Numbered from the stretch's first letter, positions 1 through 6,285 are shown. The stretch is 8,124 nucleotides of DNA from an uncultured Ruminococcus sp. (GCA_902767285.1 CACXHC010000219.1:1-8124); one strand, 5' to 3'. Notes: a model not told the origin generated them from the sequence alone. A program made the numbers and translations.

Positions 1-137
1 ATTTACAAAAAAAGTTTTTTTGCTTCTTTTTTTTCAAAAAAAGAAGAGAAAAAAATCCAACTGTAACGCAAAGCATAACTTACACGAACTAAAGTTTTTT
101 TTGCTTCTTTTTTTTCAAAAAAAAGAAGAGAAAGAAG
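1..137 (+). repeat. Compound AT-rich hairpin repeat, copy 1
   Basis: This copy matches 6286-6425 almost base for base in the same orientation; the differences I see are A/T-run lengths, one short substitution near the first hairpin (TTTTTTTG against TTTTTTCT) and GCATAAC against GCCTAAC. It has two hairpin units joined by a linker at about 49-91. Unit one pairs CTTC plus a T-run (23-34) with an A-run plus GAAG (36-46) around a single C. Unit two (104-128) is a perfect 12-bp version of the same design. Each is preceded by an A-run/T-run segment (7-21 in unit one). The repeat ends directly at the secF stop codon (138-140), so it forms the secF 3' untranslated region and may act in transcript ending or stability, although no T-tract follows the hairpin in the secF sense. 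It has no coding capacity. The left edge is cut by the window. Confidence 0.85.
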
Positions 138-1091
138 TTACTTAGCTTTTTCGGTAGATTTTTTGTGAAGCTGCCAGATTACCCAAAGCGGAGTAGCGAT
201 ACAAATCGATGAATAGCAACCGGACACAAGGCCAAAAATCATAGGCAGAGCAAAGCTCTGAATTGATGTTATATTGTAAACGAGGCACACAACGTAAACC
301 GAAGTAATAGCTGCAAGTGTGGTTACAGATGTCATAACCGTTCTCTTGATACACTGGTTCATACTGAGGTTGTATACTTCTATGAGTGACGCTTTCGGCC
401 CCATTTTCGCCTTATTCTCTCTGATACGGTCATAAATAACTATTGTGTCGTTGAGCGAGTATCCGAGAATCATCAAGATAACTGCTATGAAATTGCTGTC
501 GATGGGCATTCTGAAAACTACAAATATTACATACACGATAAGCATATCATGGAACAACGCCACAAGTCCGAACATTCCGGCAGACATTCCGCCGATTCTC
601 TTAAATCTGATAGTTACATAAATTACCATCAATGCACTTGCAATCGCTACGGCAACAATACATTTTACAAAAAATTTTAATCCCATTGTTGCATCAACGC
701 TTGTAAATTCGTCTGTCTGAAAATTGCTGTCGGGATATTTCTCTCTGAGTGTTTCCAGAATCTGTGACTGAAGTTCAGTGTCTACAGTGTCATTTCCCGA
801 AAATTGAACCGTGAGTTTGTATCCGTCACCGTTATCATTATTTGCGGCGATGTTCTTCGCAATAGTAAAAGTAACTTTGTCATCGGGAGTCTTTTCCTGA
901 ATGAGTGCCTTGACTTCGCTCTCGTCAATTTTGCCGTTGTATGAATACGAAATCATCGCACCTCCTGAAAACTGAATATCAAGCGATACTCCGAAAATTA
1001 CGTTGAAGATAAGTCCTATAACTATTATTGCCAAAGATATTCCAAAAAATATCTTTCTCTTTGAATAAAAGTCCAGCATTTTATCTTTCAT
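138..1091 (-). CDS. secF: Protein translocase subunit SecF
   Basis: SecF is an RND-type membrane protein that pairs with SecD and uses the proton (or sodium) gradient to help pull proteins across the SecYEG channel. The 317 residues fit a stand-alone SecF. Visible parts: first membrane segment about 13-34, the P1-type motif DIQFSGGAMI at 38-47 (FSGG where FTGG is common), an external domain about 45-135, then five membrane segments at about 141-162, 167-192, 198-218, 253-272 and 280-306. The family signature YSLNDTIVIYDRIREN is at 211-226. The start is supported by GGAGG (plus-strand 1101-1105) nine bases upstream. It overlaps the secD stop by one base (TAATG), so translation is probably coupled. 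The stop codon touches the repeat at 1-137. Confidence 0.97.
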   Translation of the reverse strand: MKDKMLDFYSKRKIFFGISLAIIVIGLIFNVIFGVSLDIQFSGGAMISYSYNGKIDESEVKALIQEKTPDDKVTFTIAKNIAANNDNGDGYKLTVQFSGNDTVDTELQSQILETLREKYPDSNFQTDEFTSVDATMGLKFFVKCIVAVAIASALMVIYVTIRFKRIGGMSAGMFGLVALFHDMLIVYVIFVVFRMPIDSNFIAVILMILGYSLNDTIVIYDRIRENKAKMGPKASLIEVYNLSMNQCIKRTVMTSVTTLAAITSVYVVCLVYNITSIQSFALPMIFGLVSGCYSSICIATPLWVIWQLHKKSTEKAK

Positions 1092-2503
1092 TACTTAGCA
1101 CCTCCCTTTTTTCCGCCGTAGAGTACGGGATTTCTCAGGAACTTGAATCCCGAAATCGACTTGAGCATAAGTCTTGCCGCTCCTATACCCATAAGGAAGT
1201 TGGCTATCGTACCAACGAGAAGTGTATATCCAAATGCGTAAATAGCACCTGTTGTCGAAAGTCCAAAAATAAACGAAAGCATATTGAACGGGCCAAATAC
1301 AAGAATGAGTATTACCGATACTATAATAATTGTCATGTTACCGTCAATAATCGCCGAAAGTGAATTTTTTGTGCCTGCGTTAATCGCACTGTCAAGAGAT
1401 TTTCCCTTTTTCAGTTCCTCTCTTATACGCTCCGCTGTAAGAATATTTGCGTCAACACCTGTACCAAGCGAAAGAATCATTCCGGCTATACCCGGCAGAG
1501 TCATTGTAAAACTGTTGAATACAGGGAAATATCCCGAAACCGCAATCAAAATGATCGCCATCTGACCCATGAGTGCGATAACCGCAACAAATCCGGGTAC
1601 TCTGAAAGATACTATCATGAAAACTACTATAAAACCAAGTGCAATAATTGCCGCGAGTCCCATAGCATAAAGAGAATTTGCTCCCAGTGTAGGACTAATT
1701 GACGAAACATTCACCGTTTCCAATGTGAACGGCAACGCACCTGCATTGATTTTCGTTGCAAGAGCTGTCGCTTCCTCAGCAGTGAACGAACCCGAAATCT
1801 GTGCTTTACCCTCGGAAATTACCTCGTTTACCGTGGGATATGACAACAAAACATCGTCCATCCAAATGGAGATTGTTTTATTAAGATATGTTGTTGTTGC
1901 TTCTTTAAAAAGCTCCGTTCCTTCGTCATTAAACTCAAGAGATACAACATATTTGTTCATGCCGTTTTCGCTTATAACACCGGGTTCAGCCTTTTTTACA
2001 GTAGAACCATACAAAAGAACCGTTTCGGCTGTTTCTCCCGAAGGGGTTTTCATTACCGGTTGACCGTCTGCATCATAATCGACAGTCTCGTAACTGTTGC
2101 CGGGACGGAATGTCAACTCGGCAGTTGCTGCGATTTCTTCTATGGCTGCGTTCGGGTCAAAATTTGTCGCATCCTCTTTCCAAGGAAAACGAACAATGAT
2201 TCTGCGTGAGCTTTCATCTGCGTAAAGCTCGTAATCGGTGATACTGTTCGAAACAAGTCTTGTTTCAATTATGGACTTTGCCGCTTCCAGTTGTTCGGGT
2301 GTAGCGTCAACGTCATCGGCAGGCTGAAACGTAGCTTCTACGCCTCCCTTAATGTCGATTCCCCATCGTATATCGTCAATACCCTTTATGCGGGTCGTCT
2401 TTATATCACCGTACTGTGTGTCTATTCCGAGTGTCGATGTGAGTGCCAGTGCGATGATAAGGAGTGCAACGACGAAGAATACCGGTTTTGCCACTCTTTT
2501 CAT
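1091..2503 (-). CDS. secD: Protein translocase subunit SecD
   Basis: SecD is the partner of SecF in the Sec translocase, an RND-family proton-driven membrane protein that acts late in protein export. It has 470 residues, shorter than E. coli SecD (about 615) and typical of Firmicutes. Seen here: membrane segment 1 about 8-26, the conserved WGIDIKGG at 47-54, a large extracytoplasmic region about 55-270 including an ISGSFTAEEA stretch near 236-245, and five C-terminal membrane segments from about 275 to 445. The motif TLPGIAGMILSLGTGVDAN (335-353) carries Asp351, matching the membrane aspartate linked to proton movement, followed by ERIREE (358-363). Start ATG at 2503 has GGAGG (plus-strand 2516-2520) 12 bases upstream, slightly long; no better in-frame start is seen. 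It is first in a two-gene unit with secF. Confidence 0.97.
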   Translation of the reverse strand: MKRVAKPVFFVVALLIIALALTSTLGIDTQYGDIKTTRIKGIDDIRWGIDIKGGVEATFQPADDVDATPEQLEAAKSIIETRLVSNSITDYELYADESSRRIIVRFPWKEDATNFDPNAAIEEIAATAELTFRPGNSYETVDYDADGQPVMKTPSGETAETVLLYGSTVKKAEPGVISENGMNKYVVSLEFNDEGTELFKEATTTYLNKTISIWMDDVLLSYPTVNEVISEGKAQISGSFTAEEATALATKINAGALPFTLETVNVSSISPTLGANSLYAMGLAAIIALGFIVVFMIVSFRVPGFVAVIALMGQMAIILIAVSGYFPVFNSFTMTLPGIAGMILSLGTGVDANILTAERIREELKKGKSLDSAINAGTKNSLSAIIDGNMTIIIVSVILILVFGPFNMLSFIFGLSTTGAIYAFGYTLLVGTIANFLMGIGAARLMLKSISGFKFLRNPVLYGGKKGGAK

Positions 2504-2611
2504 GCGTTTTTTTAACCTCCGTATATGTATTGATTACCGCAAAATAACTCTGCTGCGGCATATTACATGAATGATTCCGCCTTTTACAGCGATAATCAAA
2601 AAAAGTCGTAA
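2504..2611 (-). promoter_or_regulatory. secD 5' leader with a minimal start-stop reading frame
   Basis: If transcription starts about 7 bases after the -10 box, the secD message carries a leader of roughly 105 bases. In it, AAAGGCGG (plus-strand 2577-2584) stands 8 bases before ATG-TAA (2568-2563), a start directly followed by a stop. The same AAAGGCGG with the same 8-base spacing precedes the TTG start of the ATPase gene at 5941. A second ATG (2561) opens an out-of-frame frame running into secD. A small hairpin can form between CCGCA and TGCGG just after it. The sequence facts are direct; a regulatory role is inference. Confidence 0.35.
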
Positions 2612-2618
2612 CAGAGTT

Positions 2619-2647
2619 ATTATAAGATTTTTCTTCTAAAATGTCAA
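2619..2647 (-). promoter_or_regulatory. Consensus sigma-A promoter of secDF
   Basis: On the minus strand TTGACA (2647-2642) and TATAAT (2624-2619) are separated by exactly 17 bases, a perfect match to the housekeeping consensus. The 35 bases upstream of the -35 box are almost all A/T and could serve as an UP element. This promoter lies after the gamma-subunit gene, so secDF need not depend on read-through from the oxidoreductase operon. Confidence 0.85.
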
Positions 2648-2676
2648 TAAATTTATACAAATTTAATTTGAAAATA

Positions 2677-2693
2677 TGCAAATATTATTTGCA
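2677..2693 (-). terminator. Weak hairpin at the end of the oxidoreductase operon
   Basis: TGCAAATA and TATTTGCA form an 8-bp palindrome around one base, covering the gamma-subunit stop codon (2685-2687). On the minus strand it is followed by TATTTTC. It could be a weak intrinsic terminator, but the stem is AT-rich and the T-tract short, so part of the transcription may continue into secD. Confidence 0.3.
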
Positions 2694-3227
2694 ATCGTAG
2701 TCGTATCCGGCTTTTAGAATTTTCATATTTATATCAAGCAAATCACGGTGACGGGCAGAAATAACTTTTTCCATAGCTTTCATAACGGTATCGAAGCGGA
2801 AGCAGTCGCTTTCTTTCATGACTTTTCCGTGAATTACCATATTACCGAGTCTGTTATCTCCGTTTTCGTCTGCGATTTGAGCTGCCGGAACATAAAAAAC
2901 ATTCACGTCATCTCTCTCGGCTTTTCTGTCAATTAGAGAAGATTCAATAAATAATTTTCCGCCTTTTGCAACGGTGGGTTCGTATTTATCGAGAGATGGG
3001 CGGTTCATCGCTATAACTATATCGGGATTGTCGATTATCGGCGAGCCGATAGGCTCATCACTGACGATTACCGAACAATTACAAGTACCGCCACGCATTT
3101 CGGGGCCGTAGGACGGCAGCCAGCTGACAAATTTTCCGTCAATAAGACCTTGATATGCCATGAGCTTTCCTGTAAAAAGGATTCCTTGACCGCCGAATCC
3201 TGCTATAACAATTTTTGTTGTACTCAT
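2685..3227 (-). CDS. 2-oxoacid:ferredoxin oxidoreductase, gamma subunit
   Basis: This is the catalytic gamma domain of a pyruvate/ketoisovalerate:ferredoxin oxidoreductase (PorG/KorC/VorG type). In this family it packs with the alpha and beta subunits and contributes to CoA and substrate handling in the cytoplasmic complex. The 180-residue length fits. Visible motifs: the glycine-rich N-terminus [16 protein letters not shown] (6-21) and [13 protein letters not shown] (39-51), both typical of the family. The ATG at 3227 overlaps the beta-subunit stop as ATGA, with a G-rich AGGGGGCGG just upstream, so translation is coupled. It is last in the operon. Which 2-oxoacid is used cannot be read from this subunit. 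Confidence 0.93.
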   Translation of the reverse strand: MSTTKIVIAGFGGQGILFTGKLMAYQGLIDGKFVSWLPSYGPEMRGGTCNCSVIVSDEPIGSPIIDNPDIVIAMNRPSLDKYEPTVAKGGKLFIESSLIDRKAERDDVNVFYVPAAQIADENGDNRLGNMVIHGKVMKESDCFRFDTVMKAMEKVISARHRDLLDINMKILKAGYDYDCK

Positions 3228-3967
3228 TTTTCCGCCCCCTTATCTCTGTAAACACCAAGAGGATAATACGGAATCATATTCTCTCTGCACCACTTAAGCG
3301 ACTCAACAGGAGTTAATCCCCAGTTTGTAGGACAAGTAGAAAGAACTTCGACAAGCGAAAATCCCTTTCCCTCAACCTGATTTCTGAACGCTTTTGTTAT
3401 AGCCTTTTTAGCTTTTTTAACTGCCTGAGGAGTATCGACCGACACTCTTTCAAGATATGTCGGGCCGTCAAGACCTGAGAGAAGTTCGCATACTTTCACG
3501 GGATACCCCTGTTTAGTAACATCTCTGCCATAAGGAGTTGTTTGGGTTATCTGTCCCGGAAGAGATGTTGGAGCCATTTGTCCGCCTGTCATGCCGTAGA
3601 TTGCGTTGTTGACAAAAATCACAGTGATATTTTCTCCACGAGAAGCGGCGTGAACAGTTTCGGCGGTGCCTATTGCGGCGAGGTCGCCATCGCCCTGATA
3701 AGTAAAAATAATATTTTCGGGCATAGATCTCTTGAGTCCTGTTGCAACGGCGGGGGCTCTGCCGTGAGCCGCTTCGACCATATCGCAATTAAAATAATCG
3801 TAACTCATTACCGAACAGCCAACGGATGCAACTCCGACTGTTCTGCCTTCGATACCGAGTTCGTCTATTGCCTCAGCGACAAGTCTGTGAATAATTCCGT
3901 GCGTACAGCCGGGACAATAGTGCATGGGAACATCGGTCAACGCATGAGGCTTTTTAAAAACAACCAT
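3224..3967 (-). CDS. 2-oxoacid:ferredoxin oxidoreductase, beta subunit (TPP-binding)
   Basis: The beta subunit carries thiamine pyrophosphate, which attacks the 2-oxoacid and drives its decarboxylation; electrons leave through iron-sulfur clusters to ferredoxin. It has 247 residues. Motifs seen: HYCPGCTHG at 16-24 (CPGC, a cluster-ligand motif), further cysteines at 51 and 61, the TPP signature QGDGDLAAIG at 91-100 with the closing Asn pair at 120-121, the NAIYGMTGGQMAPTS loop at 121-135, and Cys212 in LSTCPTNWG. The start is ATG at 3967 with GGGAGG about 9 bases upstream, overlapping the alpha stop by one base (TAATG). The sequence is close to proteins labelled VorA or KorB; substrate preference is inferred from the alpha partner. 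Confidence 0.94.
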   Translation of the reverse strand: MVVFKKPHALTDVPMHYCPGCTHGIIHRLVAEAIDELGIEGRTVGVASVGCSVMSYDYFNCDMVEAAHGRAPAVATGLKRSMPENIIFTYQGDGDLAAIGTAETVHAASRGENITVIFVNNAIYGMTGGQMAPTSLPGQITQTTPYGRDVTKQGYPVKVCELLSGLDGPTYLERVSVDTPQAVKKAKKAITKAFRNQVEGKGFSLVEVLSTCPTNWGLTPVESLKWCRENMIPYYPLGVYRDKGAEK

Positions 3968-5037
3968 TAATTTTCGCCTCCCAAGTTATTAACTTCCACA
4001 ATTTTATTAAGCACATAATCTGGTGAAACTATCATTCCGCCGACTCTGCTGCAAAGATAAACAGGTTTTCGGCATTCCTCGGCGAGCTGTACATCATAAA
4101 TAAGCTGACCCATTGATAATTCCACAGATATAAACGATTTAACCTTATCGGCAGCGGCTTTGATCGGCTCACTCGGGAACGGCCACAGAGTAATTGGGCG
4201 TATGAGTCCTACTTTTATTCCCTGTTTTCTTGCTTCGACAATCGCAGATTTAGAAACTCTTGATGCTATACCGAAAGCAACAATACATATTTCGGCATCG
4301 TCCATCATAAATTCTTCGTATCTGACTTCTTCTTTTTCCACAACCTCATATTTTTTATATCTTTCGATATTGAGCTGCTCAAGAATTTCGGGTTTTAATA
4401 TAAGCGAATTTATAATATTATGCTCACGCTTGAGATTTGTACCGGTACAAGCCCACGGTTTTTCGTAATGGGTTTCGTGCATGGTATCGGAAAGCTCGAC
4501 AGGCTCCATCATCTGACCAATAGTTCCGTCTGCGAGAATCATAGAGGGCATACGGTGTTTATCGGCGAGATCGAAGGCGAGTGATGTCAAATCCGCCATT
4601 TCCTGAACAGAAGAGGGAGCGAGGACAATCATTCTGAAATCGCCGTGTCCCGAGCCTTTAGTTGCCTGAAAATAGTCGGACTGTGAGGGCTGAATACCAC
4701 CGAGTCCGGGGCCGCCACGCTGGACATTAACTATAACAGAGGGCAAATCACACGCTGCAAGATATGAAAGCCCTTCGCATTTAAGCGATATTCCGGGGCT
4801 GGAGCTTGATGTCATACATCTTTTACCGGAGCAGGCAACGCCGTAGACCATATTTATAGCTGAGATTTCGCTTTCAGCCTGCAAAAAAGTACCGCCTATT
4901 TTGGGCATACGTTTAGCCATATAAGCGGCGATTTCGGTTTGAGGCGTTATGGGGTAGCCGAGATAGTATCTGCAACCCGAGCGGATAGCGGCTTCGGCGA
5001 TAGCCTCGTTGCCTTTCATGAGAACTTTTTCAGACAT
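3967..5037 (-). CDS. vorB: 2-oxoacid:ferredoxin oxidoreductase, alpha subunit (VorB-like)
   Basis: The alpha subunit forms the pyrimidine-binding half of the TPP site and interacts with CoA. The opening MSEKVLMKGNEAIAEAA and the motif GYPITPQTEI (27-36) resemble the family called 3-methyl-2-oxobutanoate dehydrogenase subunit VorB. Other conserved pieces are QAESEISAINMVYGVACSGK (53-72), TSSSSPG (76-82) and NVQRGGPGLGG (104-114). I chose ATG 5037 (356 residues) rather than the upstream ATG at 5058, because GAGGAGA (plus-strand 5047-5053) lies 9 bases before 5037, while the longer form would start inside the ferredoxin gene with no such site. The start overlaps the ferredoxin stop by 8 bases. 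VOR type is favoured over 2-oxoglutarate oxidoreductase by family resemblance only. Confidence 0.92.
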   Translation of the reverse strand: MSEKVLMKGNEAIAEAAIRSGCRYYLGYPITPQTEIAAYMAKRMPKIGGTFLQAESEISAINMVYGVACSGKRCMTSSSSPGISLKCEGLSYLAACDLPSVIVNVQRGGPGLGGIQPSQSDYFQATKGSGHGDFRMIVLAPSSVQEMADLTSLAFDLADKHRMPSMILADGTIGQMMEPVELSDTMHETHYEKPWACTGTNLKREHNIINSLILKPEILEQLNIERYKKYEVVEKEEVRYEEFMMDDAEICIVAFGIASRVSKSAIVEARKQGIKVGLIRPITLWPFPSEPIKAAADKVKSFISVELSMGQLIYDVQLAEECRKPVYLCSRVGGMIVSPDYVLNKIVEVNNLGGEN

Positions 5038-5263
5038 GACCATCACTCTCCTCATCATCTTTTGTAATTGTGATTACGCAGTCGGGACACATCAATGCAC
5101 AAAAGGTACAGCCGATACATTTCTGCGAATCCGTCATAACAGCATAGTGCATACCTTTTTTATTAATCTTATCTTCAGACATTTTAATAATTTTTTTTGG
5201 GCATACACTAACACAAAGACCGCAACCTTTACAGGAGTTGGGGTCTATAATAACATTTGGCAC
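5030..5263 (-). CDS. 2-oxoacid:ferredoxin oxidoreductase, delta subunit (2[4Fe-4S] ferredoxin)
   Basis: This 77-residue ferredoxin-like subunit carries electrons from the catalytic core to free ferredoxin. It has two complete CxxCxxCxxxC sets: Cys11, 14, 17 and 21, and Cys49, 52, 55 and 59, each followed by Pro, as in dicluster ferredoxins. Cys62 is extra. The start is GTG at 5263; AGGAGGT (plus-strand 5271-5277) is 7 bases upstream and no in-frame ATG fits better. That ribosome binding site overlaps the stop codon of the upstream ATPase gene, and the gene's own end overlaps the alpha start, so it is locked into the operon. Proteins of this kind are called VorD or KorD. Confidence 0.93.
   Translation of the reverse strand: MPNVIIDPNSCKGCGLCVSVCPKKIIKMSEDKINKKGMHYAVMTDSQKCIGCTFCALMCPDCVITITKDDEESDGHV
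5047..5053 (-). promoter_or_regulatory. Ribosome binding site deciding the alpha-subunit start
   Basis: GAGGAGA on the minus strand lies inside the end of the ferredoxin gene, 9 bases before ATG 5037. It is only 3 bases from the in-frame ATG at 5043 and downstream of the ATG at 5055/5058, so it selects the start giving MSEKVLMKG. Confidence 0.8.
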
Positions 5264-5270
5264 AAAAAAG

Positions 5271-5277
5271 ACCTCCT
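5271..5277 (-). promoter_or_regulatory. Ribosome binding site for the GTG start of the ferredoxin subunit
   Basis: AGGAGGT on the minus strand is an ideal Shine-Dalgarno sequence, 7 bases before GTG 5263. It overlaps the TAG stop of the ATPase gene (5276-5278), a layout that favours re-initiation by ribosomes finishing the first gene. Confidence 0.85.
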
Positions 5278-5941
5278 AAACCGGCTTATTCTGGAGTGTC
5301 AGGCAAAACAAGCCGTTAATTTTTCCATTCAACTGATTATACAAACTCTTTTCGATTGTCGTCATTTTTATAGGCAGACCTGTTTTTTGAGAAATCTCGA
5401 AAGCGTAGGGCAAAGAATCCAAAACAGTCTGACACGTTGTATCTCTGCCAAGATTCGAGTTGTTTACGATTGAGGTAAATTTCATACGACAAGCGGTTTC
5501 GATTTCTCTCATAACTTCTATGGTGCTGTCAGCGTTTTGAGTAAGCGGTCTATATTTATTGATAACGAGCAAAAACTCATAATTATTCTCAGTAAGAATC
5601 TCGTTTACATAGCGACCCAAAGCGTAAGCCCCTCGATCATCTCCCCCAACGTCTATGACCGAACAGTATGATTTATCGTCTACTATTGAGTACAAATCCT
5701 CGGGAAGTGCCGGGAAATCTACATTAGAGTTCGCATATCTTGATGATATGAGCTTGATTCCCCAGTGCTTAAAATCTTCTTCACTGTCTTTTGCTCTGAA
5801 ATACGGATTAACTATATCTATATCGGCTACCGAAACTCTTTTGCCTTGGTCTTTCAGATATTTCGCCCAATTAACAGTGATGTTAGTTTTTCCGCTTCCA
5901 TAGTGTCCCGCAAACAACGTTATTCTTTTTGATTCAAACAA
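5276..5941 (-). CDS. MinD/ParA-like P-loop ATPase heading the oxidoreductase operon
   Basis: This is a 221-residue cytoplasmic nucleotide-binding protein of the SIMIBI (MinD/ParA/CobQ-like) class; its function is unknown. Visible motifs: Walker A GHYGSGKT (12-19), the second strand VADIDIVNPYFR (38-49) with the Asp typical of MinD/ParA-type switch I, and VIDVGGDDRGA (95-105) as Walker B/switch II. NNSNLG (160-165) may bind the base. The signature lysine at the start of the MinD/ParA P-loop (KGGxGKT) is absent. The start is TTG at 5941, chosen because AAAGGCGG (plus-strand 5950-5957) is 8 bases upstream and the P-loop follows at once. It ends 12 bases before the ferredoxin subunit, so it is first in the operon and probably serves the enzyme complex, for example in cluster loading or assembly. 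That role is inference from position only. Confidence 0.88.
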   Translation of the reverse strand: MFESKRITLFAGHYGSGKTNITVNWAKYLKDQGKRVSVADIDIVNPYFRAKDSEEDFKHWGIKLISSRYANSNVDFPALPEDLYSIVDDKSYCSVIDVGGDDRGAYALGRYVNEILTENNYEFLLVINKYRPLTQNADSTIEVMREIETACRMKFTSIVNNSNLGRDTTCQTVLDSLPYAFEISQKTGLPIKMTTIEKSLYNQLNGKINGLFCLTLQNKPV

Positions 5942-5949
5942 AAATATTA

Positions 5950-5957
5950 CCGCCTTT
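5950..5957 (-). promoter_or_regulatory. Ribosome binding site for the TTG start of the ATPase gene
   Basis: AAAGGCGG on the minus strand lies 8 bases before TTG 5941. It is a moderate, not perfect, Shine-Dalgarno sequence. With the weak TTG codon it suggests that this first gene is translated at a lower rate than the subunit genes that follow. Confidence 0.65.
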
Positions 5958-5982
5958 CAAAAAACTTTTAGGCTTATATAAC

Positions 5983-6011
5983 ATTGTACCACTCATATTA
6001 CAAAAAGTCAA
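5983..6011 (-). promoter_or_regulatory. Promoter of the ATPase/oxidoreductase operon
   Basis: On the minus strand TTGACT (6011-6006) and TACAAT (5988-5983) are 17 bases apart, each one base from consensus. Transcription would begin near 5976, giving a leader of about 35 bases before the TTG start. No riboswitch-sized leader or clear operator is seen. Confidence 0.8.
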
Positions 6012-6036
6012 CTTTCTTATTTTCCGTGAGATTTTC

Positions 6037-6092
6037 TTGGGGAAACCTTTTTTGAAAAAAAGGTTTCCCCAAACCCCTTCCAAAAAACTTTA
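6037..6092. repeat. GC-tipped hairpin repeat with A-run tail
   Basis: TTGGGGAAACC plus a T-run (6037-6053) pairs with an A-run plus GGTTTCCCCAA (6055-6072) around a single G, a stem of about 17 bp. It is followed by CCCCTTCC and CAAAAAACTTT. The core (T-run, G, A-run) and the CAAAAAACTTT tail match the minus-strand layout of the repeat at 1-137, so the two look like members of one hairpin design with different stem bases. No T-tract follows on either strand, so it is not a classic terminator. Spread through the genome is my expectation, not something seen here. Confidence 0.6.
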
Positions 6093-6099
6093 ATATATA

Positions 6100-6249
6100 T
6101 TGTAAAGTTGTAAAGCAGAGTTAGTATGCTATCCGTCACAGCGAGAGCGTGACGGAGGGTTGTCATAGGAAACTTTACGGAAAAATATTTATTACTGATC
6201 ATAGCAACAAATCCGACTGCGTTGTTTGCAGTCGGATTTGTTTATTTTT
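6100..6249 (+). ncRNA. Candidate structured small RNA ending in an orphan terminator
   Basis: GTAAAGTT (6102-6109) can pair with AACTTTAC (6171-6178), enclosing an inner hairpin TCCGTCAC/GTGACGGA (6132-6139 with 6149-6156). A perfect terminator follows at 6208-6249. No plus-strand gene precedes that terminator within the 267 bases back to the ATPase start codon. Nested pairing plus a terminator is what a small RNA gene would show. I see only weak promoter candidates upstream, no known RNA family is recognised, and a decayed mobile repeat is an alternative. Confidence 0.3.
6208..6249 (+). terminator. Perfect rho-independent terminator
   Basis: CAAATCCGACTGC (6208-6220) and its exact complement GCAGTCGGATTTG (6228-6240) enclose a 7-base loop, and two further A-T pairs can extend the stem. 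TTTATTTTT follows on the plus strand. On the minus strand no T-rich tail follows, so it works for rightward transcription. No gene on that strand ends before it in this window. Confidence 0.8.
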
Positions 6250-6285
6250 ATAAAAAGCTAATTGAACAGTAAAAAGCAACTTGCT

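Noticed and set aside
2504..2611. VemP-like export-arrest peptide upstream of secDF
   Set aside because: No leader frame with a ribosome binding site, a signal-peptide-like hydrophobic stretch and a stop before secD is present; the only well-placed ATG is followed at once by a stop.
2406..2681. Minus-strand open frame of 91 codons across the secD leader
   Set aside because: It contains the secDF promoter and leader and then overlaps the secD start out of frame. The start has no ribosome binding site. Only the short internal start-stop signal was kept as a lead.
3542..3970. Plus-strand open frame of 142 codons
   Set aside because: It is antisense to the beta subunit, whose motifs are clear. 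It shows no family feature and is rich in Cys, His and Asn in a shadow-like way.
5038..5058. Longer N-terminus of the alpha subunit starting at 5058
   Set aside because: The extra residues have no family match, the frame would begin inside the ferredoxin gene, and the ribosome binding site at 5047-5053 serves the ATG at 5037.
5009..5473. Plus-strand open frame of 154 codons
   Set aside because: It runs antisense across parts of three real genes (alpha, ferredoxin and ATPase), so it cannot be a conserved protein.
6017..6202. Minus-strand open frame of 61 codons
   Set aside because: It reads through the GC-tipped hairpin repeat and the folded region, has no Shine-Dalgarno sequence at its start, and its end translates the repeat. 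Frames of this kind arise from the repeat and are not credible genes.
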